Assembly (NCBI GenBank): GCA_900552545.1
Contig: USAL01000002.1
Location: 1-53,668 of the forward strand
Reading direction: 5' to 3'
DNA: 53,668 nt
Source: an uncultured Sutterella sp.
GTDB lineage: Bacteria; Pseudomonadota; Gammaproteobacteria; Burkholderiales; Burkholderiaceae_F
The number at the start of each line of letters is the position of its first letter. Position 1 is the stretch's first letter. Positions 23,355 through 39,947 of this stretch are shown here, piece after piece. Position numbers and translations under genes: made by a program. The notes below the pieces were generated by a model. It was not told the DNA's origin and made no database searches. It worked only from the letters and a program-made list of their open reading frames with translations.

Positions 23355-24044
23355 ATGGCAAAGATTTCCAAGCGCATGAAGGCCCTCTCGGCCAAGTACG
23401 ACCTCTCCAAGCCGTTCGCTCTGAACGACGCCATTGAAGCGGTCAAGGCCTGTGCCAATGCCAAGTTCGACGAGTCGATCGACGTCGCCATCCAGCTCGG
23501 CATCGACCCCCGCAAGTCCGACCAGGCCATCCGTGGCGCGGTCGTGATGCCCGAGGGTACGGGCAAGACCATCCGCGTGGCGGTGTTCACGCAGGGCGCC
23601 CGTGTTGAACAAGCCAAGGCTGCCGGTGCCGACATCGTCGGTTTCGACGACCTCGCCGCTGAGATCAAGGGCGGCCGCATGGACTTCGACGTCGTCATCG
23701 CCTCTCCGGATGCGATGCGCGTTGTCGGCCAGCTCGGTCAGATCCTCGGCCCGCGCGGCTTGATGCCGAACCCGAAGGTTGGTACGGTGACCCCGAACGT
23801 TGCCGAGGCCGTGAAGAACGCCAAGGCCGGTCAGGTTCGCTTCCGTGCCGACAAGGCCGGTATTGTGCACGCCCCCGTCGGCCGCGCTTCGTTCGAAACC
23901 GAACGTCTCGCGACCAACATCAAGGCTCTCGTTGATCAGCTCAACAAGATCAAGCCCGCGAGCCTCAAGGGCATGTACATGCGCAAGATTTCCGTGAGCT
24001 CCACGATGGGCATCGGCGCCCGTGTGGATCTCTCCTCGATCTAA
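23355..24044 (+). CDS. rplA: 50S ribosomal protein L1
   Basis: L1 (229 aa) builds the mobile L1 stalk and in E. coli represses its own operon. Typical segments are RMKALSAKYDLSKPF at the start, LGIDPRKSDQAIRGAVVMP, GRLMPNPK-like RGLMPNPKVGTVTPNV, and the end MRKISVSSTMGIGARVDL. The ATG follows the rplK stop by two bases, so the two are translated in series. Confidence 0.99.
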   Translation: MAKISKRMKALSAKYDLSKPFALNDAIEAVKACANAKFDESIDVAIQLGIDPRKSDQAIRGAVVMPEGTGKTIRVAVFTQGARVEQAKAAGADIVGFDDLAAEIKGGRMDFDVVIASPDAMRVVGQLGQILGPRGLMPNPKVGTVTPNVAEAVKNAKAGQVRFRADKAGIVHAPVGRASFETERLATNIKALVDQLNKIKPASLKGMYMRKISVSSTMGIGARVDLSSI

Positions 24045-24517
24045 TCGAGCACGGAAGTCCGTAAAAGACACTCTCAACGCGTGTCTCGCCGCGTGCGGTA
24101 GGGAAAGTTTTTCCAGGCTCACGCGGCAGCGTTGAACCAGAGGTCGTGAGGCCTCGAGGGCTTTGGGTGGTCTGAACGCCCGGCAACGAGCGTTCAGGCT
24201 GCTGTCAAAGACCGCTGGAGGAAGAGGAGAGCCCAACGGCTTTCCGGATTCTTTAATTGTCTTGACCCGTCCCTGCCGGATGATCCGAAGGACGCCGGTG
24301 TGCGGTCGAGAATCAAGATGTCCAGCGCAGACGGTTAAAACCTCAAAGAGAGAATGAAGTGTTGTGTGTTGAAGTTTTCACCACTGCACGAACTGCTCTC
24401 AGAAAAGGGAAAACCGGTTATTGAAGAACCGGTGCGTGAAGAGCCGGATGATCGATGCCTTCTTCGGAAGAAAACGATTGTTCGCGTGATGAGCGCACCT
24501 CTGAGTGGAGCCAGACC
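24045..24517 (+). promoter_or_regulatory. Long rplJ leader, candidate L10 autoregulatory region
   Basis: This 473-base gap holds no gene. It contains several stable hairpins, including CTGAACGC/GCGTTCAG at 24172-24197 and ACCGGTT/AACCGGT at 24413-24433. In many bacteria the L10-L12 complex binds a structured leader here and represses rplJL translation, so a leader of this kind is expected. No clear sigma-70 promoter was found inside. Confidence 0.5.
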
Positions 24518-25048
24518 ATGGGTCTCAATCGTCAAGATAAAGCGGCAGTGATCGAAGAGATGAGCGCGTTGGTTGCGCAGTCTTCCGTGATCGTGGTCGC
24601 TGAATACCGTGGGCTGACCGTTGAAGCAATCACCAAGCTTCGTGCTGATGCACGCAAGCAGGGTGTGCAGTTGCGTGTGGTGAAGAACACGCTGGTTCGC
24701 CGTGCAGTCGCCGGCACGCCGTTCGAAGGGCTCTCCGACAAGTTCGTCGGCCCCCTGATCTACGGCATGTCCGCTGACCCGGTGGCCGCCGCGAAGGTTC
24801 TCCACAACTTTGCAAAGACGAACGACAAGCTCGTCATCAAGGCTGGCGCGATGGCCAACTACGTCATGAACGTGGCTGACATCGAAAAGCTCGCCTCCAT
24901 GCCGAGCCGCGACGAACTCCTTGCCAAGTTGATGGCCACCATGAACGAGCCGATCGCCAAGTTCGTCCGCACGATCAACGAAGTGCCTGCGCGCTTCGTG
25001 CGCACCGTGGCTGCTTATCGCGATGCCAAGGAAAAGGCCGCCGCCTAA
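24518..25048 (+). CDS. rplJ: 50S ribosomal protein L10
   Basis: L10 (176 aa) anchors the L7/L12 dimers to the ribosome. It begins MGLNRQDKAAVIEEMSA and has the VVAEYRGLTVEAITKLRADA and LRVVKNTLVRRAV motifs; its C-terminal helix carries the L7/L12 binding sites. The start at 24518 is chosen over an upstream ATG because GAGTGGAG precedes it and the protein then aligns with the family start. rplL follows after 61 bases. Confidence 0.98.
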   Translation: MGLNRQDKAAVIEEMSALVAQSSVIVVAEYRGLTVEAITKLRADARKQGVQLRVVKNTLVRRAVAGTPFEGLSDKFVGPLIYGMSADPVAAAKVLHNFAKTNDKLVIKAGAMANYVMNVADIEKLASMPSRDELLAKLMATMNEPIAKFVRTINEVPARFVRTVAAYRDAKEKAAA

Positions 25049-25109
25049 GGCTGCCTGAACACAGTTTTTTTAAACAAACTCAACTACACAATACGTTACG
25101 GAGTCAAAA

Positions 25110-25487
25110 ATGGCCCTGACCAATGAAGAAATCCTCGAAGCGATCGCTTCCAAGACCGTTCTCGAAATCAGCGAACTCATCAAGATGATGGAAGACAAGT
25201 TCGGTGTTAGCGCTGCTGCCGCTGCTGTTGCTGTGGCCGGCCCCGCTGCTGCCGCTGCTGCTCCCGCTGAAGAGAAGACCGAATTCGACGTCGTTCTCGC
25301 TGAGATCGGCTCGAACAAGATCGGCGTCATCAAGGCTGTGCGTGAAATCACCGGCCTCGGCCTGAAGGAAGCCAAGGACCTCGTCGAAGGCGCTCCGAAG
25401 ACCGTTAAGGAAGGCGCTGCCAAGGCTGAAGCCGAAGACCTCAAGAAGAAGCTCGAGGCCGCTGGCGCCAAGGTCGAACTCAAGTAA
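25110..25487 (+). CDS. rplL: 50S ribosomal protein L7/L12
   Basis: L7/L12 (125 aa) is the stalk protein that recruits translation GTPases. It has the N-terminal dimer helix (NEEILEAIASKTVLEISELI), an Ala-rich hinge (VAGPAAAAAAPAEE) and the globular domain with IGVIKAVREITGLGLKEAKDLVE. Normal length. Preceded by ACGGAGT. Confidence 0.99.
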   Translation: MALTNEEILEAIASKTVLEISELIKMMEDKFGVSAAAAAVAVAGPAAAAAAPAEEKTEFDVVLAEIGSNKIGVIKAVREITGLGLKEAKDLVEGAPKTVKEGAAKAEAEDLKKKLEAAGAKVELK

Positions 25488-25502
25488 TTTCTTGAGTCTC
25501 GC

Positions 25503-25561
25503 AACCGGGCTGTCCCTCGTCGGACAGCCGGTTCAAGCCGCCCGGAAGTTCTGTTCCGGGC
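25503..25561 (+). terminator. Two hairpins between rplL and rpoB (attenuator/processing region)
   Basis: The first has arms 25503-25515 and 25522-25533 (12 pairs with one bulge); the second is GCCCGGAA (25540-25547) with TTCCGGGC (25554-25561). No strong T-run follows. In E. coli the same gap holds an attenuator and an RNase III site that lower rpoBC expression relative to rplL, and a similar role is likely here. Confidence 0.55.
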
Positions 25562-25565
25562 AGGC

Positions 25566-25602
25566 TTGGATTTTGAAGTGGGTCTGGTATAATTCCAGAC
25601 CC
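25566..25602 (+). promoter_or_regulatory. rpoB promoter whose -10 lies inside a perfect inverted repeat
   Basis: TTGGAT (25566-25571), a 16-base spacer and a consensus TATAAT (25588-25593). The -10 is enclosed by GGGTCTGG (25580-25587) and CCAGACCC (25595-25602), perfectly complementary 8-base arms around TATAATT. The remaining ~185 bases to rpoB hold nothing else clear; GGTCTGG recurs once at about 25615. Confidence 0.7.
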
Positions 25603-25788
25603 AGTTCAAAGTCAAGGTCTGGATGATCATCCGAGCAAACAGAACAAGACGACCATGTGCCGCACGGGCGCAATACATGCGTATTGCCCGGGCGGCTTTT
25701 CGCGTCCATACGATTTGACCACCGGTCGTCTCGGCGGCCTTGACCCACAAGCGTATTCCCCCTCCCATCGCCCTTGAACGGAGTGTCC

Positions 25789-29970
<4,182 letters not shown>

Positions 29971-29976
29971 ATTCTC

Positions 29977-34416
<4,440 letters not shown>

Positions 34417-34480
34417 TTCGTTCCTTTAAGGGAACCGCACCATCCTAGCGCAAGCGTCTGACGGTGCTCCTCCCGACACA

Positions 34481-34545
34481 AAGAGGCGGCCGGCCGGGCC
34501 GCGTGAAGATTTCATTCACGCGCCCGAGCCGGCTGCCTCTTTTTT
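34481..34545 (+). terminator. Strong intrinsic terminator after rpoC
   Basis: A 12-bp stem (34483-34494 with 34528-34539, one G-T pair) flanked by A-A/T-T encloses a second helix (GCGTGAA/TTCACGC), and six T residues follow (34540-34545). It closes the rpoBC transcript. Confidence 0.95.
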
Positions 34546-34672
34546 GCTTGGCCGCGAATGAAGCGTTAAAAAAACGGGCGCCTCCCGACGGCAGCCGTGC
34601 GGCCGGTGGGGTGCGCCCGTTGCCGGAGCTCGAGGGCTCTGGCAAAGTGCTTCTTTCCAGGAGAGAGTGTGT

Positions 34673-35155
34673 CTAGTAGGGCGCGTAGCCGGGCTTGGGT
34701 GCGTAGCCAGGGCGCGGCGCCGGGCCGGGACGTGGAGCAGGCGGCCGGGCGATGTCGGGGCCTCTGCCGGGTTTGGGGCCGTTGCCGGGACCGTTACCGG
34801 AGCCGGGGTCCCTGCCGGGACCAGGTCTCTTTCCAGGACCGGGCTTGGGGCCGGGAGCCGGACGAGGCGGCGGCGGAGCTGCGCGGCGCGGCGGGGGATA
34901 GGCGCTGCGCACGAGGTAGTCGCGGTATTCGTCCATCGTGAAATAGCGTCCGCGGCACGACCAGCGCCGACCGTCCCAGTGGCCTTCGCGCCAGTGCTCG
35001 CGAATGTAGTTGCGGGCGACGGCGTCGGTGATGCCGGCGAGGATGTCGGCAAGCAGTCGGTCATCGGCCGCCATCGCCGGGGTGCTTGCAAGTCCGGCGC
35101 AAGACAGGGTGGCAATACTCATGATGCCTAAGAAGGCGCGGCGGCGTGTGATCAT
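34673..35155 (-). CDS. Exported protein with Pro/Gly-rich tail, possible Tat signal
   Basis: The 160-aa protein begins MITRRRAFLGIMSIATL; RRAFL resembles a Tat signal, with cleavage near AMA (residue 29). A short folded part follows (about 30-85: LLADILAGITDAVARNYIREHW, WSCRGRYFTMDEYRDYLVRSAYP). The C-terminal half is low-complexity Pro/Gly/Arg with GPGxxPGPG repeats and ends KPGYAPY. An AAGGAG site precedes the ATG. The globular part resembles small secreted proteins with a nickel/cobalt-homeostasis RcnB-like look, but I would not assign that. Role unknown. It is convergent with rpoC. Confidence 0.7.
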   Translation of the reverse strand: MITRRRAFLGIMSIATLSCAGLASTPAMAADDRLLADILAGITDAVARNYIREHWREGHWDGRRWSCRGRYFTMDEYRDYLVRSAYPPPRRAAPPPPRPAPGPKPGPGKRPGPGRDPGSGNGPGNGPKPGRGPDIARPPAPRPGPAPRPGYAPKPGYAPY

Positions 35156-35408
35156 GATTTGACTCCTTGCGTGAATGTCGATGAAGGAAAAAAGAGGAGA
35201 AGTGAGGAGGGGAGAGGAGAGTTTTCTTTTCCCTCATCGGCGTCTTTCGTCACTAATCTTTCTTTCGTGCTTTTAGTGTAGTTTCAACGAGCGCAAAGCA
35301 GCGTCAGCACTTGTTAACGGGCGTAAAAAAGCCGCGGCGTCTTGAGAGAGTTTTGGCATTTCCCTCGAGGCGCAGCGGTTTTTGTTTTTGGATCAGACGG
35401 TGCCGGTT
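35156..35408. other. Intergenic region between two minus-strand envelope-protein genes
   Basis: The 253 bases contain a purine-rich stretch (35180-35222) and no supported gene, hairpin or promoter. Confidence 0.4.
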
Positions 35409-35831
35409 CTACTTGACGGCGGCAATGGCGAGCTCGCGCTTGATGTCCTGGTTGAGGTTGGCGATCCAGCGGTTGACGTTGCGGTGCACGCACGGGGGCG
35501 TGCCTTCGCAGTTGGCCTTTTCATCAAGGCCGCGGCTGCTTGCATAGTCAATCTTGTAGCTCTTGTCGGTGTGGTGCACGACGACGGTGAGCTCGTACTT
35601 CGCCGAACGGGCGTTGGACGGGTAGGCGAGCGTAATGACGCCGGGCTCCTCGGAGACGATGCGCCAGTGACGCGAGAGCGCGGCCGTGATGATGGCCGAG
35701 CGGACTTCGCTCGTGGGCAGGCTCGCGGCCATGTTCTGTTCGGGCGGAACGAAGAGCGGACGCGACGTGCTGCAGCCGGCAAGAATTGCAGTGCAGGCCA
35801 AAGCGCCGGCAAGAAGACGGAAGTGCTTCAT
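35409..35831 (-). CDS. Outer-membrane-type lipoprotein of unknown function
   Basis: The 140-aa protein has a lipoprotein signal with lipobox LAGC (Cys about 19) followed by STS, which favours outer-membrane sorting. The mature part has the pattern of a small periplasmic lipoprotein family common in betaproteobacteria: SEVRSAIITAALSRHWRIV, EPGVITLAYPSNARSAKYELTV, DKSYKIDYASSRGL and the closing VHRNVNRWIANLNQDIKREL. Two cysteines (CEGTPPC) may form a disulphide. The start at MKHFRLL is preferred over one three codons upstream because AAGGA is then properly spaced. Confidence 0.78.
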   Translation of the reverse strand: MKHFRLLAGALACTAILAGCSTSRPLFVPPEQNMAASLPTSEVRSAIITAALSRHWRIVSEEPGVITLAYPSNARSAKYELTVVVHHTDKSYKIDYASSRGLDEKANCEGTPPCVHRNVNRWIANLNQDIKRELAIAAVK

Positions 35832-36230
35832 GATGGGCATTTCCTTTGCGAGTGAAGAAACACGCAGGGGCGCGTCTGCGCCCGCAGCAGATGTAGCGAC
35901 TCTAGCACCTTTGAGGCCTCAGAATTTTCAGCTGGACGCAAGAATTTTCCGCCATTAAGCAAACCCGAAGAGAGAGACGATAATGTGACTTCGCCGAGAC
36001 AGGTTCCCGTGCAAAGTTTGATGGATCAAAGTCGCGTCAGGGAGGCGATTTCGTTGTGCCCAAGGGGCTCCGATGTCCTGCAGGAGAACAGGTTATTCCG
36101 CTCATGAATTCCGCGGGTTTTCTTGAGTTGCCGGTCACGGACTTTTGATCTTTCATCATTAAACTCTAGTAAATTGATAGGCGTTATACCTATGAGACGC
36201 CCTCGTTAAAAATTCAATGGGAGGAGATAT
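35832..36230. other. Intergenic region upstream of the cytochrome c/Mo-reductase pair
   Basis: The 399 bases contain an inverted repeat TTTGAT-GG-ATCAAA at 36017-36030, a weak possible promoter (TTGATC at 36145-36150, 16 bases, TAGTAA at 36167-36172), and a small ATAGG/CCTAT repeat near 36177-36193. GGGAGGAG precedes the cytochrome ATG. No gene is seen. Confidence 0.4.
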
Positions 36231-36812
36231 ATGAAGTTGCAGTTTGCCGCAGCGGTCATTGCTGCTACTTTCGCTGCAGGGGCATTTGCCGCTCCGGTGC
36301 AGTACACATCGTCAGCGGTGCAGATCAACCGCACGACCAAGACCGACTATCTCGGCAAGGTTGCCGTGGCTTCGCCCGTGACCGTGCTGCAGAAGCAGGG
36401 CAACAAGGTCAAGGTTCGCGTCGACGGCTGGACGCTCGTGGAGTACCCGACGCAGATTTTCTCCGAGCCCGGCGTGCGCATCGAGTATGCGAGCTTTGAC
36501 GAGAACAACGTCGTCAAGATCAACCCCAAGGCCGGTGAAAAGACCGTGCAGGGCAACAAGTGGGTGAAGGCAAGCGCCGAGGGCTGGATTGACGCCAAGG
36601 CGCTCACGAGCGACATCAACGGTCTCTGGAAGCAGGGCCGCGAACGCCAGCAGCAGGCCTGCTCGTCGTGCCATGCGGCGCCGGCGGCCAATCACTTTAC
36701 GGCCAACCAGTGGGCGAGCACGCTGCCTGCGCGCGGCGGCCGCGTCGGTCATACCCGCGCCGGCGCCAACGCCCTGATGTTCAAGTACCTGCAAGCGCAC
36801 GCCAAGAAGTAG
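36231..36812 (+). CDS. Periplasmic monohaem cytochrome c with SH3-like N-terminal part
   Basis: The 193-aa protein has a signal peptide (cleavage near AFA/AP, residue 20), a soluble part of about 110 residues with SH3-like beta pattern (VAVASPVTVLQKQGNKVKVRVDGW to EGWIDAKAL), and a C-terminal haem site CSSCH followed by AAPAANHFTANQWASTLP. The end resembles the C-terminal haem domain of TorC/DorC, which passes electrons to TMAO/DMSO reductase, but the multi-haem NapC/NirT part is missing. The Mo reductase gene follows after 90 bases, so this is likely its electron donor. Nothing in the window shows how it takes electrons from quinol. Confidence 0.85.
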   Translation: MKLQFAAAVIAATFAAGAFAAPVQYTSSAVQINRTTKTDYLGKVAVASPVTVLQKQGNKVKVRVDGWTLVEYPTQIFSEPGVRIEYASFDENNVVKINPKAGEKTVQGNKWVKASAEGWIDAKALTSDINGLWKQGRERQQQACSSCHAAPAANHFTANQWASTLPARGGRVGHTRAGANALMFKYLQAHAKK

Positions 36813-36902
36813 GCGTCTTTCCGTCATCGGGGTAGTCACGTTTTGTGCTTGCCCTCGATCCGAACACAAAGATTTCTGTCTTTTTAAGGGAAAACAATCA
36901 AC

Positions 36903-39455
36903 ATGCTTAATCGTCGCGATCTCTTCAAGGCCGCCGGTGCGGCCACCGTGGCGGCCGCCGTGCCGGCGGCGCAGGCTGCTCCCAAGAGCGAAGCCGTCTG
37001 CCCGCTGAAGTCCTACAAGGGCGGCGTCAAGGCCGGTCCCGTGCTGCGCGGTCAGGAAAACCTCGATCTCACCAAGACCTTCAATCTGGGCCGTTCGGTG
37101 CTCGACGATGCCGAAGTGATGAACGCCTCGCACTGGGGCGTCTACAAGGTGCACGTCAAGGGCGGCAAGATTGAACGGTTCGAGCCCTTTGCGGGCGACA
37201 AGGCGCCCTCGCTGCAGTTGCAGGCGCTCGCGCAGCAGCCCTACAACGCCGCGCGCATCCGCTACCCGATGGTGCGTGCGAGCTACCTCAAGAAAGGCTG
37301 GAAGGCGGGCGGCAAGAAGCGCGGCGCCGAACCTTTCGTGCGCGTGTCCTGGGATACGGCGCTTGACATCATCGCCAAGGAATTGAAGCGCGTGCGCGAG
37401 ACCTACGGCGCGGCCTCGATCTACGGCGGCAGCTACGGCTGGATGAGCTCGGGCAACCTCGGCTCGGGCCGCAACCTGATGCAGCGCGTGCTCAACTTGA
37501 ACGGCGGATTCACCGGCCACTACGGCGACTACTCGACGGGCTGCGCGCAGGTGATCCTGCCCTACGTGATCGGCTCCAACGGCGTCTACGAACAGCAGAC
37601 CGGGTGGGAACTGATCGGCGAAAAGACCCAGCTCATCGGGCTCTGGGGCGCTGATCCCACCGTCACCAACGACATCGACTGGGCGACCACGGCGCACGAA
37701 AACGCCGAGGGCTTCCGCATGATCAAGGAAAAGGGCATTCCGGTCGTCGCCATCAACCCGCTCAAGCCCGACACGGCCGAATACTTGGGCGACAAGTGCG
37801 AGTGGATCGCTCCGCGCCCGGGCACCGACGTGGCGATGATGCTTGCCATGGCCTATGAGCTCGAGAAATCGGGCAAGGTCGACCGCGAGTTCATCCGCAA
37901 GTACACCGTGGGCTACGACAAGTTCCTGCCGTACCTCCTCGGCAAGGAAGACGGCGTGGTGAAGACGCCCGAATGGGCCGAGAAGATCTGCGGCGTGCCC
38001 GCAGCCAAGATCGTCGAGCTCTCGCACCTCATGCGCGAGCGCCGCACGATGCTGATGGCAGGCTGGGGCATCCAGCGTGCGCAGCACGGCGAACAGGTGC
38101 ACTGGATGATGGTGGTGCTTGCCGCCATGTGCGGCCACATCGGCCTGCCGGGCGGGGGCTTCGGCTTCTCGTACCACTACTCCAACGGCGGCGCCGCGAC
38201 CTCGGAAGCGCCGGTTCTGCCCGGCATCTCCGCCAATCCCAAGGGCGGCAGTTCGGGTCTTGCCTGGGAAGGCGCCTCGCTTGCGACGATTCCTCTCGCG
38301 CGTTTTACCGACTGCTTCCTCAATCCGGGCAAGACGATCGACTACAACGGCAAGAAGATCACCTATCCGGACATCCGTCTTGTCTTCTGGTCGGGCGGCA
38401 ACCCGTTTGCCCAGCAGGAGGACACCAACCGCCTCATCAAGGCCTGGCGTCGTCCCGAGACCACGATCGTGACCGACGTGGTGTGGACGGCCTCGGCGCG
38501 CTTTGCCGACATCGTGCTGCCGGCCTGCACCTCGCTTGAGCGCGTGGACATCACCCCGATCGGCTCGTACTCGAACCTGGGCTACGTGGCCATGCAGCAG
38601 GCGATCGAGCCGCAGTATGAGTCGCACTCCGACTTCTGGATCTATCGCGAGCTCGCCAAGAAGATGGGCTTTGAGAAGGACTTCACCGAAGGGCTCGATG
38701 AAATGGGGTGGATCCGCAAGCTCTACAACCAGGCGCGCACCGAGGCGAAGTTCAAGGGTCTCGAGATGCCCGAGTTTGAAGACTTCTGGAAGCGCGGCTA
38801 CGTGCTCTTCCCGGTGACCGAGGACTCCAAGCGCTACAACTACTTCGGCGACTTCCGTCGCAATCCGATCATCAACCCGCTCGGCACCGAGTCGGGCAAG
38901 ATCGAGATCTACAGCAACAAGATCGCCTCGTACAAGTACGACGACTGCCCGGCGCATCCGACCTGGATGGAGCCCGACGAGTGGCTGGGCGGCGAACTTG
39001 CCAAGGACTACCCGTTTGCGCTGTTGACGAGCAAGAGCCGCTATCGTCTGCACTCGCAGCTCGACAGCACTGCTTCGAACACCTTCGGCAACGTCGAGGA
39101 CCGCGAGCCGGTGTGGATCCATCCGCAGGCCGCCGAAAAGCTGGGCCTCAAGACGGGCGACGTGGCGAATGTTGAAAGCCGCCGCGGCAAGGTGCTCGCC
39201 GGCGTCATCGTGACCGCGAGCATCCGTCCGGACACCGTGGTGATCCACCACGGCGCCTGGTACTGCCCCGAGGAGCCGGGCGACGTGGATACGCTCGATC
39301 TGCACGGCTGCGACAACGTGCTCACGATCGACATCCCGTCTTCGAAGCTCTCCTGCGGCAACGTGGCCAACTCCACGCAGGTTCGCATCAAGAAGTACGA
39401 GGGCGACCTGGGTGAGATCTACGTGCATCGTCAGCCCAAGACGACGACGCTCTAA
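36903..39455 (+). CDS. Tat-exported molybdopterin oxidoreductase, TMAO/DMSO (TorA/DorA/BisC) type
   Basis: The 850-aa enzyme has a Tat signal (NRRDLFKAAGAATVAAAVPA, cleavage near AQA). It lacks the N-terminal [4Fe-4S] cysteine cluster, as in the DMSO reductases of the TorA/DorA type. The molybdenum ligand is likely the Ser in GDYSTGCAQ. Further family segments are SYGWMSSGNLGSGRNLMQR, GWGIQRAQHGEQVHWM, FWSGGNPFAQQEDTN, TASARFADIVLPACTSLE and HSQLDSTASN. It should reduce an S- or N-oxide in the periplasm with two molybdopterin guanine dinucleotides. The substrate cannot be decided. No TorD-type chaperone gene is near. Preceded by its cytochrome c, followed by two terminator-like hairpins. Confidence 0.93.
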   Translation: MLNRRDLFKAAGAATVAAAVPAAQAAPKSEAVCPLKSYKGGVKAGPVLRGQENLDLTKTFNLGRSVLDDAEVMNASHWGVYKVHVKGGKIERFEPFAGDKAPSLQLQALAQQPYNAARIRYPMVRASYLKKGWKAGGKKRGAEPFVRVSWDTALDIIAKELKRVRETYGAASIYGGSYGWMSSGNLGSGRNLMQRVLNLNGGFTGHYGDYSTGCAQVILPYVIGSNGVYEQQTGWELIGEKTQLIGLWGADPTVTNDIDWATTAHENAEGFRMIKEKGIPVVAINPLKPDTAEYLGDKCEWIAPRPGTDVAMMLAMAYELEKSGKVDREFIRKYTVGYDKFLPYLLGKEDGVVKTPEWAEKICGVPAAKIVELSHLMRERRTMLMAGWGIQRAQHGEQVHWMMVVLAAMCGHIGLPGGGFGFSYHYSNGGAATSEAPVLPGISANPKGGSSGLAWEGASLATIPLARFTDCFLNPGKTIDYNGKKITYPDIRLVFWSGGNPFAQQEDTNRLIKAWRRPETTIVTDVVWTASARFADIVLPACTSLERVDITPIGSYSNLGYVAMQQAIEPQYESHSDFWIYRELAKKMGFEKDFTEGLDEMGWIRKLYNQARTEAKFKGLEMPEFEDFWKRGYVLFPVTEDSKRYNYFGDFRRNPIINPLGTESGKIEIYSNKIASYKYDDCPAHPTWMEPDEWLGGELAKDYPFALLTSKSRYRLHSQLDSTASNTFGNVEDREPVWIHPQAAEKLGLKTGDVANVESRRGKVLAGVIVTASIRPDTVVIHHGAWYCPEEPGDVDTLDLHGCDNVLTIDIPSSKLSCGNVANSTQVRIKKYEGDLGEIYVHRQPKTTTL

Positions 39456-39466
39456 GCCGTAAGGCT

Positions 39467-39494
39467 CCCCCGCCCGAGGTGATCCTCGCGGGGG
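39467..39494 (+). terminator. GC-rich hairpin directly after the Mo reductase gene
   Basis: CCCCCG (39467-39472) pairs with CGGGGG (39489-39494) around an inner CGAGG-TGAT-CCTCG helix. It has no T-run, so it may protect the mRNA end rather than terminate. Confidence 0.4.
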
Positions 39495-39515
39495 CGTGAA
39501 GCGCAACTTCCAATC

Positions 39516-39560
39516 CCGCCATCGACGCGAGCTTCGGCAAACGTCGATGGCGGAATTTTT
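39516..39560 (+). terminator. Intrinsic terminator of the cytochrome c/Mo-reductase operon
   Basis: A perfect 12-bp stem (39516-39527 with 39542-39553) is followed by AATTTTT (39554-39560). Confidence 0.9.
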
Positions 39561-39883
39561 GCTTTTTGTTTGCTGCTAATTTGTCGGCATCTTTCGCTAA
39601 AAATAAGGTTTGATTGGCGATGGTTTGAAGAAGTTGTCTGCAACTGTCGTCAACCTCCGCGAAAAAGCAGGAATTCGTCGTTTGCGTGGTTCTAGCCTCT
39701 GTTTCCTCTTGCGACCTCCGAAAGGGCGGCAAACGAAATGTATGGAGGGTAAGTCGAACCCGCTGCAAGGAAGTCGAGGCAATTGCTGCGGGTAGGGTGT
39801 GAGACGAACACAACCCAAGAAGGGCACGTGAATGGCGAAAGTCGGTGGAGGGTGTGCCGAACAGCGCCGAAAAAACAAGTCGC

Positions 39884-39920
39884 AAAAAATTCGCGCCGCA
39901 GGCGAAAGGCCCGGGGCGCG
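39884..39920 (-). terminator. Possible minus-strand terminator of the amidohydrolase operon
   Basis: Read on the minus strand, CGCGCC/GGCGCG arms (39915-39920 and 39892-39897) are followed by AA and then six T residues (39889-39884). It lies 28 bases past the amidohydrolase stop. Confidence 0.55.
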
Positions 39921-39947
39921 AAGCGTGCGTGCGAAGTTTCGAAGCGA

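Larger units (their letters stand above)
39456..39947. other. Convergent intergenic region after the Mo reductase
   Basis: The 492 bases hold two hairpins in the plus direction (39467-39494 and 39516-39560), a minus-strand terminator (39884-39920), and nothing else that can be supported between 39561 and 39883. Confidence 0.5.

Noticed and set aside
34700..34900. Repeats in the Pro/Gly-rich exported-protein gene as a CRISPR or tandem array
   Set aside because: They are short coding repeats (GPG-type) without spacers or constant unit length.
36017..36030. A standard FNR box before the cytochrome c gene
   Set aside because: The half-sites are two bases apart instead of four, so it was kept only as a low-interest finding.
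36312..39506. A 1064-codon minus-strand frame opposite the cytochrome c and Mo-reductase genes
   Set aside because: Antisense shadow; the sense strand has clear haem, Tat and molybdenum-site motifs.
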